From assembly GCA_035506575.1 (NCBI GenBank), contig DATJPD010000043.1, forward strand, positions 1 to 64,000: a stretch of 64,000 nt of DNA, given 5' to 3'. This stretch comes from DATJPD01 sp035506575 (GTDB taxonomy: Bacteria; Pseudomonadota; Alphaproteobacteria; CACIAM-22H2). Both the position numbers and the translations under genes were made by a program. Position 1 is the first letter of the stretch. Every line of letters starts with the position of its first letter. Below the pieces are notes generated by a model, which saw only the letters and a program-made list of their open reading frames with translations, was not told the origin of the DNA and ran no database searches. Below are positions 53,543 to 61,906 of the stretch, piece by piece.

Positions 53543-54451
53543 ATGGCCGCAATGCGCTACATTCCCGCCCTGTCGGACCGACATACCTCCGCCGTGCTCG
53601 CGGTGCTGACCGCGTCGGCCTCGTTCGCCGCCGTCATGGCGTTGATCCGCGTCGTGGCGTCCGAGGTTCCCCCGCTCGAGCAGGTCCTGTTTCGCAATCT
53701 GATCGGCGCCGCGATCACCCTGCCCTGGGTCCTGCGGAACGGCGTGCACGGGCTTCGCACCTCCAATCACAAATTCTACTTCGGACGGGCGTGCCTCGGC
53801 TTCCTTGCAATGGTGCTCTGGTTCCTCGCCGTGGCCCATCTTCCGCTCAACGAGTCGGCGGCGCTGTCGTTCACGTCGCCGCTGTTTGCCACGATCGCCG
53901 CCATCGCCTTCCTGGGCGAGTCGGTCGGCCCGGTGCGCTGGGCGTGCACGATCGTCGGCTTTCTCGGCGCAATGGTGGTCCTGCGCCCCGGTATTCACGC
54001 CGTCCACTGGCCGCAGCTGGCGATCATCCTGTGGGCCGCCCTGGCGGGCGGAAACACGACGGTCGTGAAGCATCTCACCCGGTTCGAATCTCCGACGGCC
54101 ATCGTCACCTATATGGCGCTCTACATGATCCCGTTTTCGATCCTGGTGGCGCTGCCGGTATGGGTGACGCCGCCGGTTCATGCATGGCCGGGGATCTTCG
54201 GGATCGCGGCGCTCTCCACACTGGCAAACCTGGCCGTGACGCGGGCGTTCGCCCTCTGGGACGCCTCGGCCGTCACGAGCATCGATTTCATCCGCCTGCC
54301 GATCGCAGCGGGCCTGGCCTGGTTCATATTCGGCGAGGCGCCCGACCTATGGGCCTGGCTGGGCGGCGGCATGATCGTCTGCGCCACCGCGTTCAGCGCC
54401 CGCTACAGCGCCCAAGCCCGACTGGAAGCAACGGCCGGACACGACGCCTGA
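53543..54451 (+). CDS. EamA/DMT superfamily transporter
   Basis: 302 aa with about ten transmembrane helices in two EamA repeats (each ~140 residues; first ends near LRPGIHAV, second ends AFSARYS). These are exporters or importers of metabolites. It begins immediately after the CoA-transferase stop, hence likely translationally coupled, and may move the substrate or product of that enzyme (inference). Confidence 0.88.
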   Translation: MAAMRYIPALSDRHTSAVLAVLTASASFAAVMALIRVVASEVPPLEQVLFRNLIGAAITLPWVLRNGVHGLRTSNHKFYFGRACLGFLAMVLWFLAVAHLPLNESAALSFTSPLFATIAAIAFLGESVGPVRWACTIVGFLGAMVVLRPGIHAVHWPQLAIILWAALAGGNTTVVKHLTRFESPTAIVTYMALYMIPFSILVALPVWVTPPVHAWPGIFGIAALSTLANLAVTRAFALWDASAVTSIDFIRLPIAAGLAWFIFGEAPDLWAWLGGGMIVCATAFSARYSAQARLEATAGHDA

Positions 54452-54458
54452 CGTCGGT

Positions 54459-56087
54459 TCAGTGAACCGTCACCCACTTCACGTCGAGCTGGCCTTCGGG
54501 CGTGAGCACCGCATCGACGTTTTTCTTCATCGCCCACACCAGCATCTGATGATGCAGCGGGACATAGGCAACATCCTCTTTCGCAAGTTCGAGAGCCTTG
54601 TCGATCATCGCTGCCCGCGCGGCGAGGTCGGGTGCCTTGCCAAGACCATCGATAAGCGCGTCGATGCTGGGATCGCTGTACCAACCCCCATTGACCGCTC
54701 CGTCCGCGCCGCCGCCAGGAGAGGGCGTATGCAGCAAAGCGCGTAGCGAAACCTCCCCGTCGAAGGTTGGCGACGCCCAGCCGATCAGATAGAAGCTCGT
54801 GTCGTGGCGCAGGATCTTTCCGTACCACATCGCCAGCGGCATCGAATTGACGTTCACTGAGATTCCGATCTTCGACAGCATGCCGGCGGCGGCCGCACAA
54901 ATGCTCTGATCGTTGACATAGCGGTGTGCCGGGCAATCGAGCGTCACGGAAAATCCGCGTTCGTATCCCGCTGCTTTCATCAGTTGGCGGGCGACGACGA
55001 GATCGTTGGGTGTTCTGGCGTCCGTCTTTTTCGAATAGCCAAAGACGGAGGGTGCGATGAGCGAGCCGGCAGGGAGCGAAAATCCGTCCATAAGTCCGTC
55101 TCGAATGGCATTCGCGTCGACCGCCAGGTTGACGGCTTGTCTCACTCGACGGTCTTTGAACGGATTGGCGGGGGCGTCGGAATATTCGAGCTTTTCCCGG
55201 CGATGATCGAAGCCAAGCATGATGGTTCGGTTCTCGGGCGAACTCACGATCTTGATGTCGGATCGTGCCTTCAGGCTAGCGACGAGGGCCGGCGGAGCGT
55301 CGACGATCAGATCGACCCCGCCTGACATGAGCGCGGCGGCCCGGGCGGCAGCGACAGGAAGGGATTGATAGGTGACGGTCCTGACGTTGCCGATACGACC
55401 GGCATTGCGCCCCCACCATCTGTCGAATCGAACCATTTCGACGCGCCCCTCCGGCCCCGAGCCCGACACCAGCCGATATGGACCGGTACCGTTCTCTTCA
55501 TCCACATGTCCCGCTTTCCCGCTTCCAGGTCGCGGCGGCTCCGCCCAGTTGTGCGCCGTCTCCCAGGCCTTGGACACGATAAAGACCCGCGTCAGCTTGT
55601 CGGGCAGCACCTCGTCCGGGGCCCGCGTCACAATGTCGAGCATCGAGTCATCCACCTGCTCGATGCTGTCGATGCCGTCGGTGTAAATCTTGAAATCTGA
55701 TGCGCTGGATGCCGCTCGCTGCAGCGAGAAGATGACGTCGCCGACAGTCAGCGAATCGCCATTGTGGAAATGCACGTCCCGGCGGATCACGAACCGCCAG
55801 CGGGTTGGTCCCAACCGCGACCACGACGTCGCCAGCTCAGGAACCTTTTTCATGTCCTTTCCGCGCCCGACCAGCGCCTCAAACAGCGACCGATTGACCA
55901 AGGTGGTCGATCCCACGTTCATGCTGTGCGGATCGAAGGTCACGGGTTCGGTCGACAGCCCGACACGAAGGACGGCCTCGCCCGACTCTTGGGCGTACGC
56001 GGCGGATCCCAGCTGAAGAACGCCCAAGACCGCAAGGATGCGGCCGGCGGCGGCGAGACCCGGAGGCTTAGACAAACGGATTGCCAA
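54459..56087 (-). CDS. SBP_bac_5-type peptide/solute-binding protein, orphan
   Basis: 542 aa. Signal peptide at the N-terminus (hydrophobic AAAGRILAVLGVLQLGSAAYA), and family signature LRVGLSTEPVTFDPHS plus RFVIRRDVHFHNGDSLTVGDV. It belongs to oligopeptide/nickel/glutathione-type binding proteins. No permease or ATPase genes adjoin it. It converges on the EamA gene and diverges from the unknown gene at 56228, sharing a promoter region with an inverted repeat. Confidence 0.9.
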   Translation of the reverse strand: MAIRLSKPPGLAAAGRILAVLGVLQLGSAAYAQESGEAVLRVGLSTEPVTFDPHSMNVGSTTLVNRSLFEALVGRGKDMKKVPELATSWSRLGPTRWRFVIRRDVHFHNGDSLTVGDVIFSLQRAASSASDFKIYTDGIDSIEQVDDSMLDIVTRAPDEVLPDKLTRVFIVSKAWETAHNWAEPPRPGSGKAGHVDEENGTGPYRLVSGSGPEGRVEMVRFDRWWGRNAGRIGNVRTVTYQSLPVAAARAAALMSGGVDLIVDAPPALVASLKARSDIKIVSSPENRTIMLGFDHRREKLEYSDAPANPFKDRRVRQAVNLAVDANAIRDGLMDGFSLPAGSLIAPSVFGYSKKTDARTPNDLVVARQLMKAAGYERGFSVTLDCPAHRYVNDQSICAAAAGMLSKIGISVNVNSMPLAMWYGKILRHDTSFYLIGWASPTFDGEVSLRALLHTPSPGGGADGAVNGGWYSDPSIDALIDGLGKAPDLAARAAMIDKALELAKEDVAYVPLHHQMLVWAMKKNVDAVLTPEGQLDVKWVTVH

Positions 56088-56098
56088 CAGATTAACCT

Positions 56099-56186
56099 TT
56101 TAGATACAATGACATACGAATGTTTTCCCCACGACTACGCCTGTGGACATTGGTTCGGCTGTCAGACTATTATCCATGTATCTAAA
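56099..56186. promoter_or_regulatory. Divergent promoter region with distant inverted repeat TTTAGATACA / TGTATCTAAA
   Basis: A perfect 10-base inverted repeat: TTTAGATACA at 56099-56108 and its complement at 56177-56186, about 78 bases centre to centre. A further GACTA/TAGTC pair brackets the right copy (56165-56169 and 56191-56195). The region is AT-rich relative to its surroundings and separates the SBP gene from the PAS-like gene. Confidence 0.55.
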
Positions 56187-56227
56187 TTTTTAGTCCGGAT
56201 TGTGTAAGCCTAGAAGCAGGCTCGAGT

Positions 56228-57118
56228 ATGGCGCGTTACCTCATCGATGGTCAGGGACACGTCTGGGACCCGTTTGACGACCAGCTGCTTGTCGTGCTGG
56301 GCGATCCGGACCCGGACTACGATCTTGTGTCCTATGCGGTCCGGAACCTCGGGTTCGTGGATGTCGCCGTCCCTGCCGGCCCCGAAGACGTAACGACCAT
56401 CAGGCTGCGTGAGGTTGCGGTCACCGCGCCTGCGCTCCTGGCCACCTCCGAGCTGATCGCGCGCCTGCCCGTCGGGCCCGTTGTCATCATCAGCAGCAAT
56501 GAGCATTGGACGGAGCAACGGTTCGACACGCCATCTTCGGCTGTCGCGTGGCTGTTGGATCGCGTCAATTCGGATTCGGTGGCCGTTCACTTCAGCGATA
56601 TCGCCGTCGTGCCGCAAGATCTCAGTCGTCTGTCCAATCGCCGCCTCAATGCGCTTGAGCAGAACGATGACCGCTTGGCGCTGTTTTTCAAGAAATGGCG
56701 GATCGCATCGGGCCGGTATTCCTACGATACGACAGAGTTCATGGTCAATTTCGGGCTGCTGGACCGCGCCGCACTCGCGCGGCCGTCGCATTCAGGTGCG
56801 ATCGTGTGGGATCACCTCGGCCACAAGCTGAACATGTACGAACGCGACGACAAGACTTGGCATTTGACGCTCGTCGGCTGTCCGGTCGATCAACAAAACG
56901 ATTCCAATTACGGCACGTTCGTGAACAAGACCTTTAGAGAAACACTCGAAAGCCGACAGCCGCGGCTAGATCATGTCGATGCCGTGATCCGGAACCGGAC
57001 CGGGGCGCATCGGTCCCGATACGACCGGCTGATTCTCCCGTGGGAAACCGAAGACGGCAGCAAGATCATTTCGACGCTGTCGTATAAGACCGACCGGGAT
57101 CTCGACTTAGGCGCCTGA
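56228..57118 (+). CDS. Unrecognised protein, possible C-terminal PAS-like domain
   Basis: 296 aa, soluble, no signal or membrane segment. The C-terminal stretch (NRTGAHRSRYDRLILPWET, then EDGSKIISTLSYKTDRDL) resembles the end of PAS_5-type domains of alphaproteobacteria. The N-terminal half (QLLVVLGDPDPDYDLVSYAV; LLATSELIARLPVGPVVIIS) is not assigned. It is convergent with the GNAT-like gene 52 bases away and shares a palindromic promoter with the binding protein gene. A sensory or regulatory role is a guess. Confidence 0.6.
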   Translation: MARYLIDGQGHVWDPFDDQLLVVLGDPDPDYDLVSYAVRNLGFVDVAVPAGPEDVTTIRLREVAVTAPALLATSELIARLPVGPVVIISSNEHWTEQRFDTPSSAVAWLLDRVNSDSVAVHFSDIAVVPQDLSRLSNRRLNALEQNDDRLALFFKKWRIASGRYSYDTTEFMVNFGLLDRAALARPSHSGAIVWDHLGHKLNMYERDDKTWHLTLVGCPVDQQNDSNYGTFVNKTFRETLESRQPRLDHVDAVIRNRTGAHRSRYDRLILPWETEDGSKIISTLSYKTDRDLDLGA

Positions 57119-57128
57119 TTGTGACGGC

Positions 57129-57162
57129 TGGCCAGCTGCGGCTGATGTGCCGCAGCTGGCCA
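57129..57162. terminator. 14-bp perfect hairpin between convergent genes
   Basis: TGGCCAGCTGCGGC, loop TGATGT, then the exact complement. It fills the 52-bp gap between the PAS-like and GNAT-like stops, and is probably a bidirectional terminator. Confidence 0.75.
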
Positions 57163-57170
57163 CCGACGCC

Positions 57171-58028
57171 TCATTCCGCCGCCACTCCGAGAGCAACCGG
57201 GGCGGGACCGGGAACGGCCGTGGTACGGGACGTTTCCCCAGCCCGAGCGCCCACCGCCGCGAGTACCACCTCTTCGATTTCAGCCGTCGTGCGATAGCAC
57301 AGACTGCAATCCAACGGCGGCCCTTCAAATCCCGGCAGATTTGAAAAGATGACGGCCCGCTCCACGTTTTGCGGAGGCCAGCCATAGAGTGCCGCCCGAC
57401 CTTTATCGATTCCGGTCTGAAACACGATGCTGCAGCAGTAGTCCGGCCGCCAGCGCGCCAAAGCCACCGCTCTCGTCAGCGGCGAGATCGTGGAAGCGAG
57501 CTTGCCACCGCGATAATCGGGATCGAGCCACAGTGAGCCCATGAGACCGACGCGGCCAGACATCCTCGCCGCCGTTGGCGCGGTCGCCTCGCCGCGTGCA
57601 TTCGGGGCATCGGGCACGACATCGTATAAAAGCCGCAGGGATTCGATCTCCGCCTTCAACGTCGTATTCGGCCATACGTAGAGGCGTATCGCATGCGACA
57701 TGACCGTATCGCCTGCGGCGTTCACGCCCTTGAGCCAGAAAGCATTGCGCTCATCGAGCGTCGCGTATTGAGGAGAAAAGCACGGAAGCGGACTGAACCA
57801 GTCCCGGTTCCGCTTGCGGCGATTCGTCTCAACGAACTCGCCAAAATCCGTACACAGCGACACGCGGATGCCGTTGTCGCGCAGCATTCGATCGGCTCGC
57901 AACACATACCGCCCCAAGGCTTCGAGCGGCCCGAATTTGATGTCGAGCTGATCCGGCAGCCGCGGCACACGTGCCTGCCGGCTGATCAAACCGAGATCGG
58001 ACAATAAGCTGACTGACCCCTCTGGCAT
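57171..58028 (-). CDS. Unrecognised GNAT-fold-like protein
   Basis: 285 aa from the ATG at 58028 with AGGAGG five bases upstream. The central part (GVNAAGDTVMSHAIRLYVW; GLMGSLWLDPDYRGGKLASTISPLTRAVALARW) looks like an acyltransferase of the GNAT/autoinducer-synthase-like fold: a beta strand, then a D-x-x-x-R-G-G loop and helix. The donor and acceptor are unknown. The C-terminus has a CSLCYRT motif and then a disordered Ala/Pro tail. Its promoter contains a GTAAC-G-GTTAC palindrome. Confidence 0.6.
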   Translation of the reverse strand: MPEGSVSLLSDLGLISRQARVPRLPDQLDIKFGPLEALGRYVLRADRMLRDNGIRVSLCTDFGEFVETNRRKRNRDWFSPLPCFSPQYATLDERNAFWLKGVNAAGDTVMSHAIRLYVWPNTTLKAEIESLRLLYDVVPDAPNARGEATAPTAARMSGRVGLMGSLWLDPDYRGGKLASTISPLTRAVALARWRPDYCCSIVFQTGIDKGRAALYGWPPQNVERAVIFSNLPGFEGPPLDCSLCYRTTAEIEEVVLAAVGARAGETSRTTAVPGPAPVALGVAAE

Positions 58029-58359
58029 GACGTCCTCCTGATGTTTGTGAAGGCAAGGCCGCAAACTTGCGGGTGGCCGCGCAAAATGACCTTCGCTGCC
58101 CCGCCCGATCAGCGGCGGAGCTGTCACGCAAACGTAACGAGCGTAACGGTTACTTTTGTCGCCCGGAGTTAACCCCAATTAACCTAAACGCCCTAGGGAT
58201 TGCCGACAAACGATTCGGCGTCACTGGCGGTAGTAAATTGGGGATAAACTTAATTAAAACTATTAACCATAATCACGGGTTTGTGTAGGTAGGACAGAGA
58301 CATGACGCTGCGCCGGAGCCCAAACGGGCATCCGTCGCGCAACTGCGCCGCCGTCGTGT
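58029..58359 (-). promoter_or_regulatory. 331-bp glnD-GNAT intergenic region with repeats
   Basis: No gene is supported. CGTAACG occurs at 58133-58139 and 58142-58148, and GTAAC-G-GTTAC (58143-58153) is a perfect 11-bp palindrome, 115 bases before the GNAT-like start. An AT-rich stretch with TTAATTAAAACTATTAACC (58249-58267) follows toward glnD. These could hold the promoter and operator of the GNAT-like gene. Confidence 0.45.
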
Positions 58360-61239
58360 TCAGGCGGGGAGTGTTTCGGACGGTGTGCGCCGCCGTCGCC
58401 CCGGCGTGTCGTCGCCGCCGGCAGCGCGCGCGTCGGGATCGGTCAAGGCCACGACCAGCCGGTCGCGCAGCAGCTTGAGCTTCGACTCCTGGTCGATTTT
58501 GTGGCCGAAGACGTCCTTGACGTAGAACACGTCGACGACGCGCTCGCCGTAGGTCACGATCTTCGCGGTCGAGATCGAAATGCCGAGTGCGGTGAGCGTC
58601 CGCGTCACCTCGTAGAGGAGACCGGGGCGGTCGCGGCCGTTGATCTCGATCAGCGTGTGCGTGGCGGACGCCGCGTTGTCGATCAAGACGCGCGGCGGCA
58701 CGCGGAACACGTGGGTGCGGCTGGTGATCGCCGGCCGCCGCGAGAACGTCTCGCGCAGCCGGACGCGGCCCGAAAGCGCCTGCTCGATGTGGGTCGCGAG
58801 CCGTGCGATGCGCTCCGGCCGGTCGAAGGCGCCGCGCGGCGTCCCGTCTGCGAGGCCCGCCGCATCCTGAAGCTGGAACACGTCCAGCGCCATGCCGTTC
58901 GACATGGTGAAGATCTGCGCGCCAACGATGTTTGCACCGGCAAGCGCCATGGCGCCGCACAACCGGCTAAACAGGCCGGGATGGTCGCCGGTGTAGATCG
59001 TCACTTCCGTCACGTCCCGCGCGCGGTCGATCCGGGTATCGACGGTCAGCGGCGTGCCGGTTCGCTCGGCCTCGCGCACGAGGCGGGCCTGGCGCGACAA
59101 GGACGGCACGTCGAACGCCAGCCAGTAATCCGCATAGCCCCTCGCGACGTGCTCGGCGAACTCGGACTCGCCCCAGTCGGCAAGCTCGGCGCGCAACGCA
59201 GCTTGGACCTGCGCCGCGCGCGCCTTCGCACCCGCTCCCGGTGCGGCGCCGGCGAGCGCTTCTTCGGTGAGGAAGTAGAGCTCGCGCAGCAAGGCGGCCT
59301 TCCAGTTGTTCCACACATTCGGCCCGACGCCGCGGATATCGGCGATGGTGAGGCAAAGCAGGAGGCGAAGCCGTTCCGGGGACTGCACGAGGCCCGCAAA
59401 GTCGCGGATCGTCTTCGGATCGTGGATGTCGCGCTTGAACGCCGTGTTCGACATGGCGAGATGCCAGCGCACCAGCCACGACACGGTCTCGGTCTCCTCC
59501 TCCGTAAGCCCCAGCCGCGGCCCGAGCTTCAGCGCGATCTCGGCCCCCAGGACCGAATGATCGCCGCCGCGTCCCTTGGCGATGTCGTGCAGCAGAAGAG
59601 CCAGGTAGAGGGCCCGGCGCGACTGGATCTTGGGGAAGATCTCGGTGGCGAGCGGATGGTCCGCCTTGAGCTCGCCCGCTTCGATGCGCTGCATGATTCC
59701 GATGACGAAGATGGTGTGCTCGTCGACCGTGTACACGTGGTACATGTCATGCTGCATCTGGGCCACGACGCGGCCGAAATCGGGGATGAAGCGTCCGAAG
59801 ACCCCGGCCTCGTTCAGCCGCCGCAGCGTGATCTCGCCGTCGCGGACATCGGTCAGCATCTCCATGAACAGGCGGTTGGCCTCGGGATTGGCGCGCAAGG
59901 CCGAATCCACCAGCCGCAGGTTCTGCCGGATCAGCCGCAGGGCGTAGGGATGGATATCAAACCCATGCTGCTGGGCCACGCGGAAGATGCGCAGGAAATT
60001 GACCGGATCGTCGGCGAACGCGGTGGTCTTCGCCACGGTCAGACGTCCGCTCTCGAGCGCGAAGCCGTCGATCGTCTTGGCGCGGCGGCGGCCGAAGCGG
60101 CCGAGCGGCAGGGATTTCAGGCTGAAGCGCGGCTTGACCTCGCTCTCGATCTCGAGTGCGGCGCAGAAGATGCGCGTCAGGTCGCCCACGTCCTTCGCCA
60201 CCAGGAAGTAGTGCTTCATGAAGCGTTCGACGCCGCGCGTGCCGCGGTGCTCGGTGTAGCCCATGCGCCGGCCGATCTCCTCCTGCACGTCGAAGGTCAG
60301 ACGCTCCTCCGGCCGGCCCGCGAGATAATGGAGGTGGCAGCGGACGCACAGCAGGAAGTCGAGCGCCTTGGTGAATTTCGCCGCCTCGTCCGCGGTGAGG
60401 ACTCCCTTGGTCACGAGATCTTCGACCCGCTCGACGCGATGGACGTATTTCGCGATCCAGAACAACGTGTGCAGGTCGCGCAGGCCCCCCTTGCCCTCCT
60501 TGACGTTGGGCTCCAGCACGTAGCGTGAATCGCCCAGGCGCTTGTGGCGCTCGTTGCGCTCGGTGAGCTTGGCCGCGATGAAGTCGTGGACCGTTCCCTT
60601 GACGACCTCCGAGAAGAACCGTTGCCGCAGCTCGGCATACAGCTTGTCGTCGCCCCACAGGTAGCGGGATTCGAGAAGCGCGGTGCGGATCGTGATGTCC
60701 TCGCGCGCAAGGCGCAGGCATTCCGGCAGCGAGCGCGTCGCGTGCCCCACCTTGAGGCCGAGATCCCACAGCATGTACAGGATGAACTCGACGATCTGCT
60801 CGCCGCGCGGCGTCTGTTTGTACGGCAGGAGGAACAGCAGATCGATGTCGGATTGCGGGCACAGCTCGCCGCGCCCGTAGCCGCCCACGGCCACGATCGT
60901 CAGACGCTCCGCCAAGGTGAGGTTGGAGGAGCGGTAGACATACCAGTCTGCGTAATCGTGGATCACGCGCACCAGCTGGTCGATGAGGAAGCTGGTGGCC
61001 CTGACCGCGGCGATGCCGATGCCGCTCTCCCGCGCGCCCTCCCCGGCCTCGAAACGCTCGCGGATCTCCGCCCGCCCCTTCGCCAGGACCTCCTTGAGGG
61101 CGTCGAGGACGCGCGCGCGCTGGAGTTCCGGCGTCAGATCTTCGTTGCGCGCGATCTCGGTGAGCGCGTCCATCACGACGCGCCGGTCGACGATGTCGCG
61201 TTGGCGGGAAATCTCACGCGGCCGCGCGCTTGCGTCCAT
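58360..61239 (-). CDS. glnD: [Protein-PII] uridylyltransferase / uridylyl-removing enzyme
   Basis: 959 aa from the ATG at 61239. Nucleotidyltransferase domain with VGGYGRGELCPQSDIDLLFLL, a helical linker, an HD domain (LLHDIAKGRGGDHSVLG), and two C-terminal ACT domains (VTIYTGDHPGLFSRLCGAM; LIEINGRDRPGLLYEVTRTL). It adds or removes UMP on PII proteins in response to glutamine. The order is that of complete GlnD; a ~25-residue Arg/Pro-rich tail follows the last ACT domain. Confidence 0.97.
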   Translation of the reverse strand: MDASARPREISRQRDIVDRRVVMDALTEIARNEDLTPELQRARVLDALKEVLAKGRAEIRERFEAGEGARESGIGIAAVRATSFLIDQLVRVIHDYADWYVYRSSNLTLAERLTIVAVGGYGRGELCPQSDIDLLFLLPYKQTPRGEQIVEFILYMLWDLGLKVGHATRSLPECLRLAREDITIRTALLESRYLWGDDKLYAELRQRFFSEVVKGTVHDFIAAKLTERNERHKRLGDSRYVLEPNVKEGKGGLRDLHTLFWIAKYVHRVERVEDLVTKGVLTADEAAKFTKALDFLLCVRCHLHYLAGRPEERLTFDVQEEIGRRMGYTEHRGTRGVERFMKHYFLVAKDVGDLTRIFCAALEIESEVKPRFSLKSLPLGRFGRRRAKTIDGFALESGRLTVAKTTAFADDPVNFLRIFRVAQQHGFDIHPYALRLIRQNLRLVDSALRANPEANRLFMEMLTDVRDGEITLRRLNEAGVFGRFIPDFGRVVAQMQHDMYHVYTVDEHTIFVIGIMQRIEAGELKADHPLATEIFPKIQSRRALYLALLLHDIAKGRGGDHSVLGAEIALKLGPRLGLTEEETETVSWLVRWHLAMSNTAFKRDIHDPKTIRDFAGLVQSPERLRLLLCLTIADIRGVGPNVWNNWKAALLRELYFLTEEALAGAAPGAGAKARAAQVQAALRAELADWGESEFAEHVARGYADYWLAFDVPSLSRQARLVREAERTGTPLTVDTRIDRARDVTEVTIYTGDHPGLFSRLCGAMALAGANIVGAQIFTMSNGMALDVFQLQDAAGLADGTPRGAFDRPERIARLATHIEQALSGRVRLRETFSRRPAITSRTHVFRVPPRVLIDNAASATHTLIEINGRDRPGLLYEVTRTLTALGISISTAKIVTYGERVVDVFYVKDVFGHKIDQESKLKLLRDRLVVALTDPDARAAGGDDTPGRRRRTPSETLPA

Positions 61240-61308
61240 ACGACCGAAACTCAGGGGTGATCCGGGGCTCCGCCGAAACCTACCAGTTCCGGGGCCGCCT
61301 CGCACGCG

Positions 61309-61899
61309 TCATCGGGCCGGTGCCGGCCCTAAACCGGGTGCCCATCTGTAGGCAAGCGCCGCGGCGAGAAGCAGCCCATCGGCCATGATTTCGGCCCGCA
61401 ATCCGCGCGCCATCGCATAGTGGACGAAGGCGGCAAAGACCGCCGGGTAGATGAGCGTGTGGAGGCGCCGCCAGGACGCCGGCCCCAAAAACCGGTGCAT
61501 CGCCGCAGGCGAAGTCGCGGCCAACGGCACCAGCAGGACCGCCCCCGCAGCACCGATGGTGAGGTAGCGCCGGAGCACGAGCTCGCCGCCAAGAAACGGC
61601 CAGTCGTAGCCGTATTCGCGGGCCCACGCGAGGAGGTGCACGAGGGCGTAGAACGCTCCGAACAGGCCGATCATGCGGCGAAAGGCGGCAAATCCGGGCT
61701 GACCCGAGAGCCGCGCCAGCGGCGTCACGCACAGCCCGGCGATCAGAAACCGCATCGACCAGTCGCCGCTGAGATCGGTCAACGCCGCCCACGGCCGCGC
61801 CAGGGTGGCGGCCCGATAATCGATCGCAAAGCCGATCAGAGGAACCAGGCCCAGGACGAACAGCACCGCCCGGCTGCGCGCAAAGGTGCCGCGCGCCAC
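61309..61899 (-). CDS. msrQ: MsrQ, heme-binding subunit of periplasmic methionine sulfoxide reductase
   Basis: 196 aa from a GTG at 61899 with AAGG upstream; an ATG at 61950 would overlap mutS by 44 bases. Six hydrophobic segments with conserved His, as in YedZ/MsrQ (GLFGAFYALVHLLAWA; WRRLHTLIYPAVFAAFVHYAMA). It passes quinone electrons to the molybdoprotein MsrP. No msrP gene is visible in the window. Confidence 0.88.
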   Translation of the reverse strand: MARGTFARSRAVLFVLGLVPLIGFAIDYRAATLARPWAALTDLSGDWSMRFLIAGLCVTPLARLSGQPGFAAFRRMIGLFGAFYALVHLLAWAREYGYDWPFLGGELVLRRYLTIGAAGAVLLVPLAATSPAAMHRFLGPASWRRLHTLIYPAVFAAFVHYAMARGLRAEIMADGLLLAAALAYRWAPGLGPAPAR

Positions 61900-61906
61900 G
61901 GGCGCC

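Noticed and set aside
58301..58420. Small plus-strand frame with AGGACAG before an ATG, overlapping the glnD 3' end
   Set aside because: Antisense to glnD, Arg-rich product, no family match.
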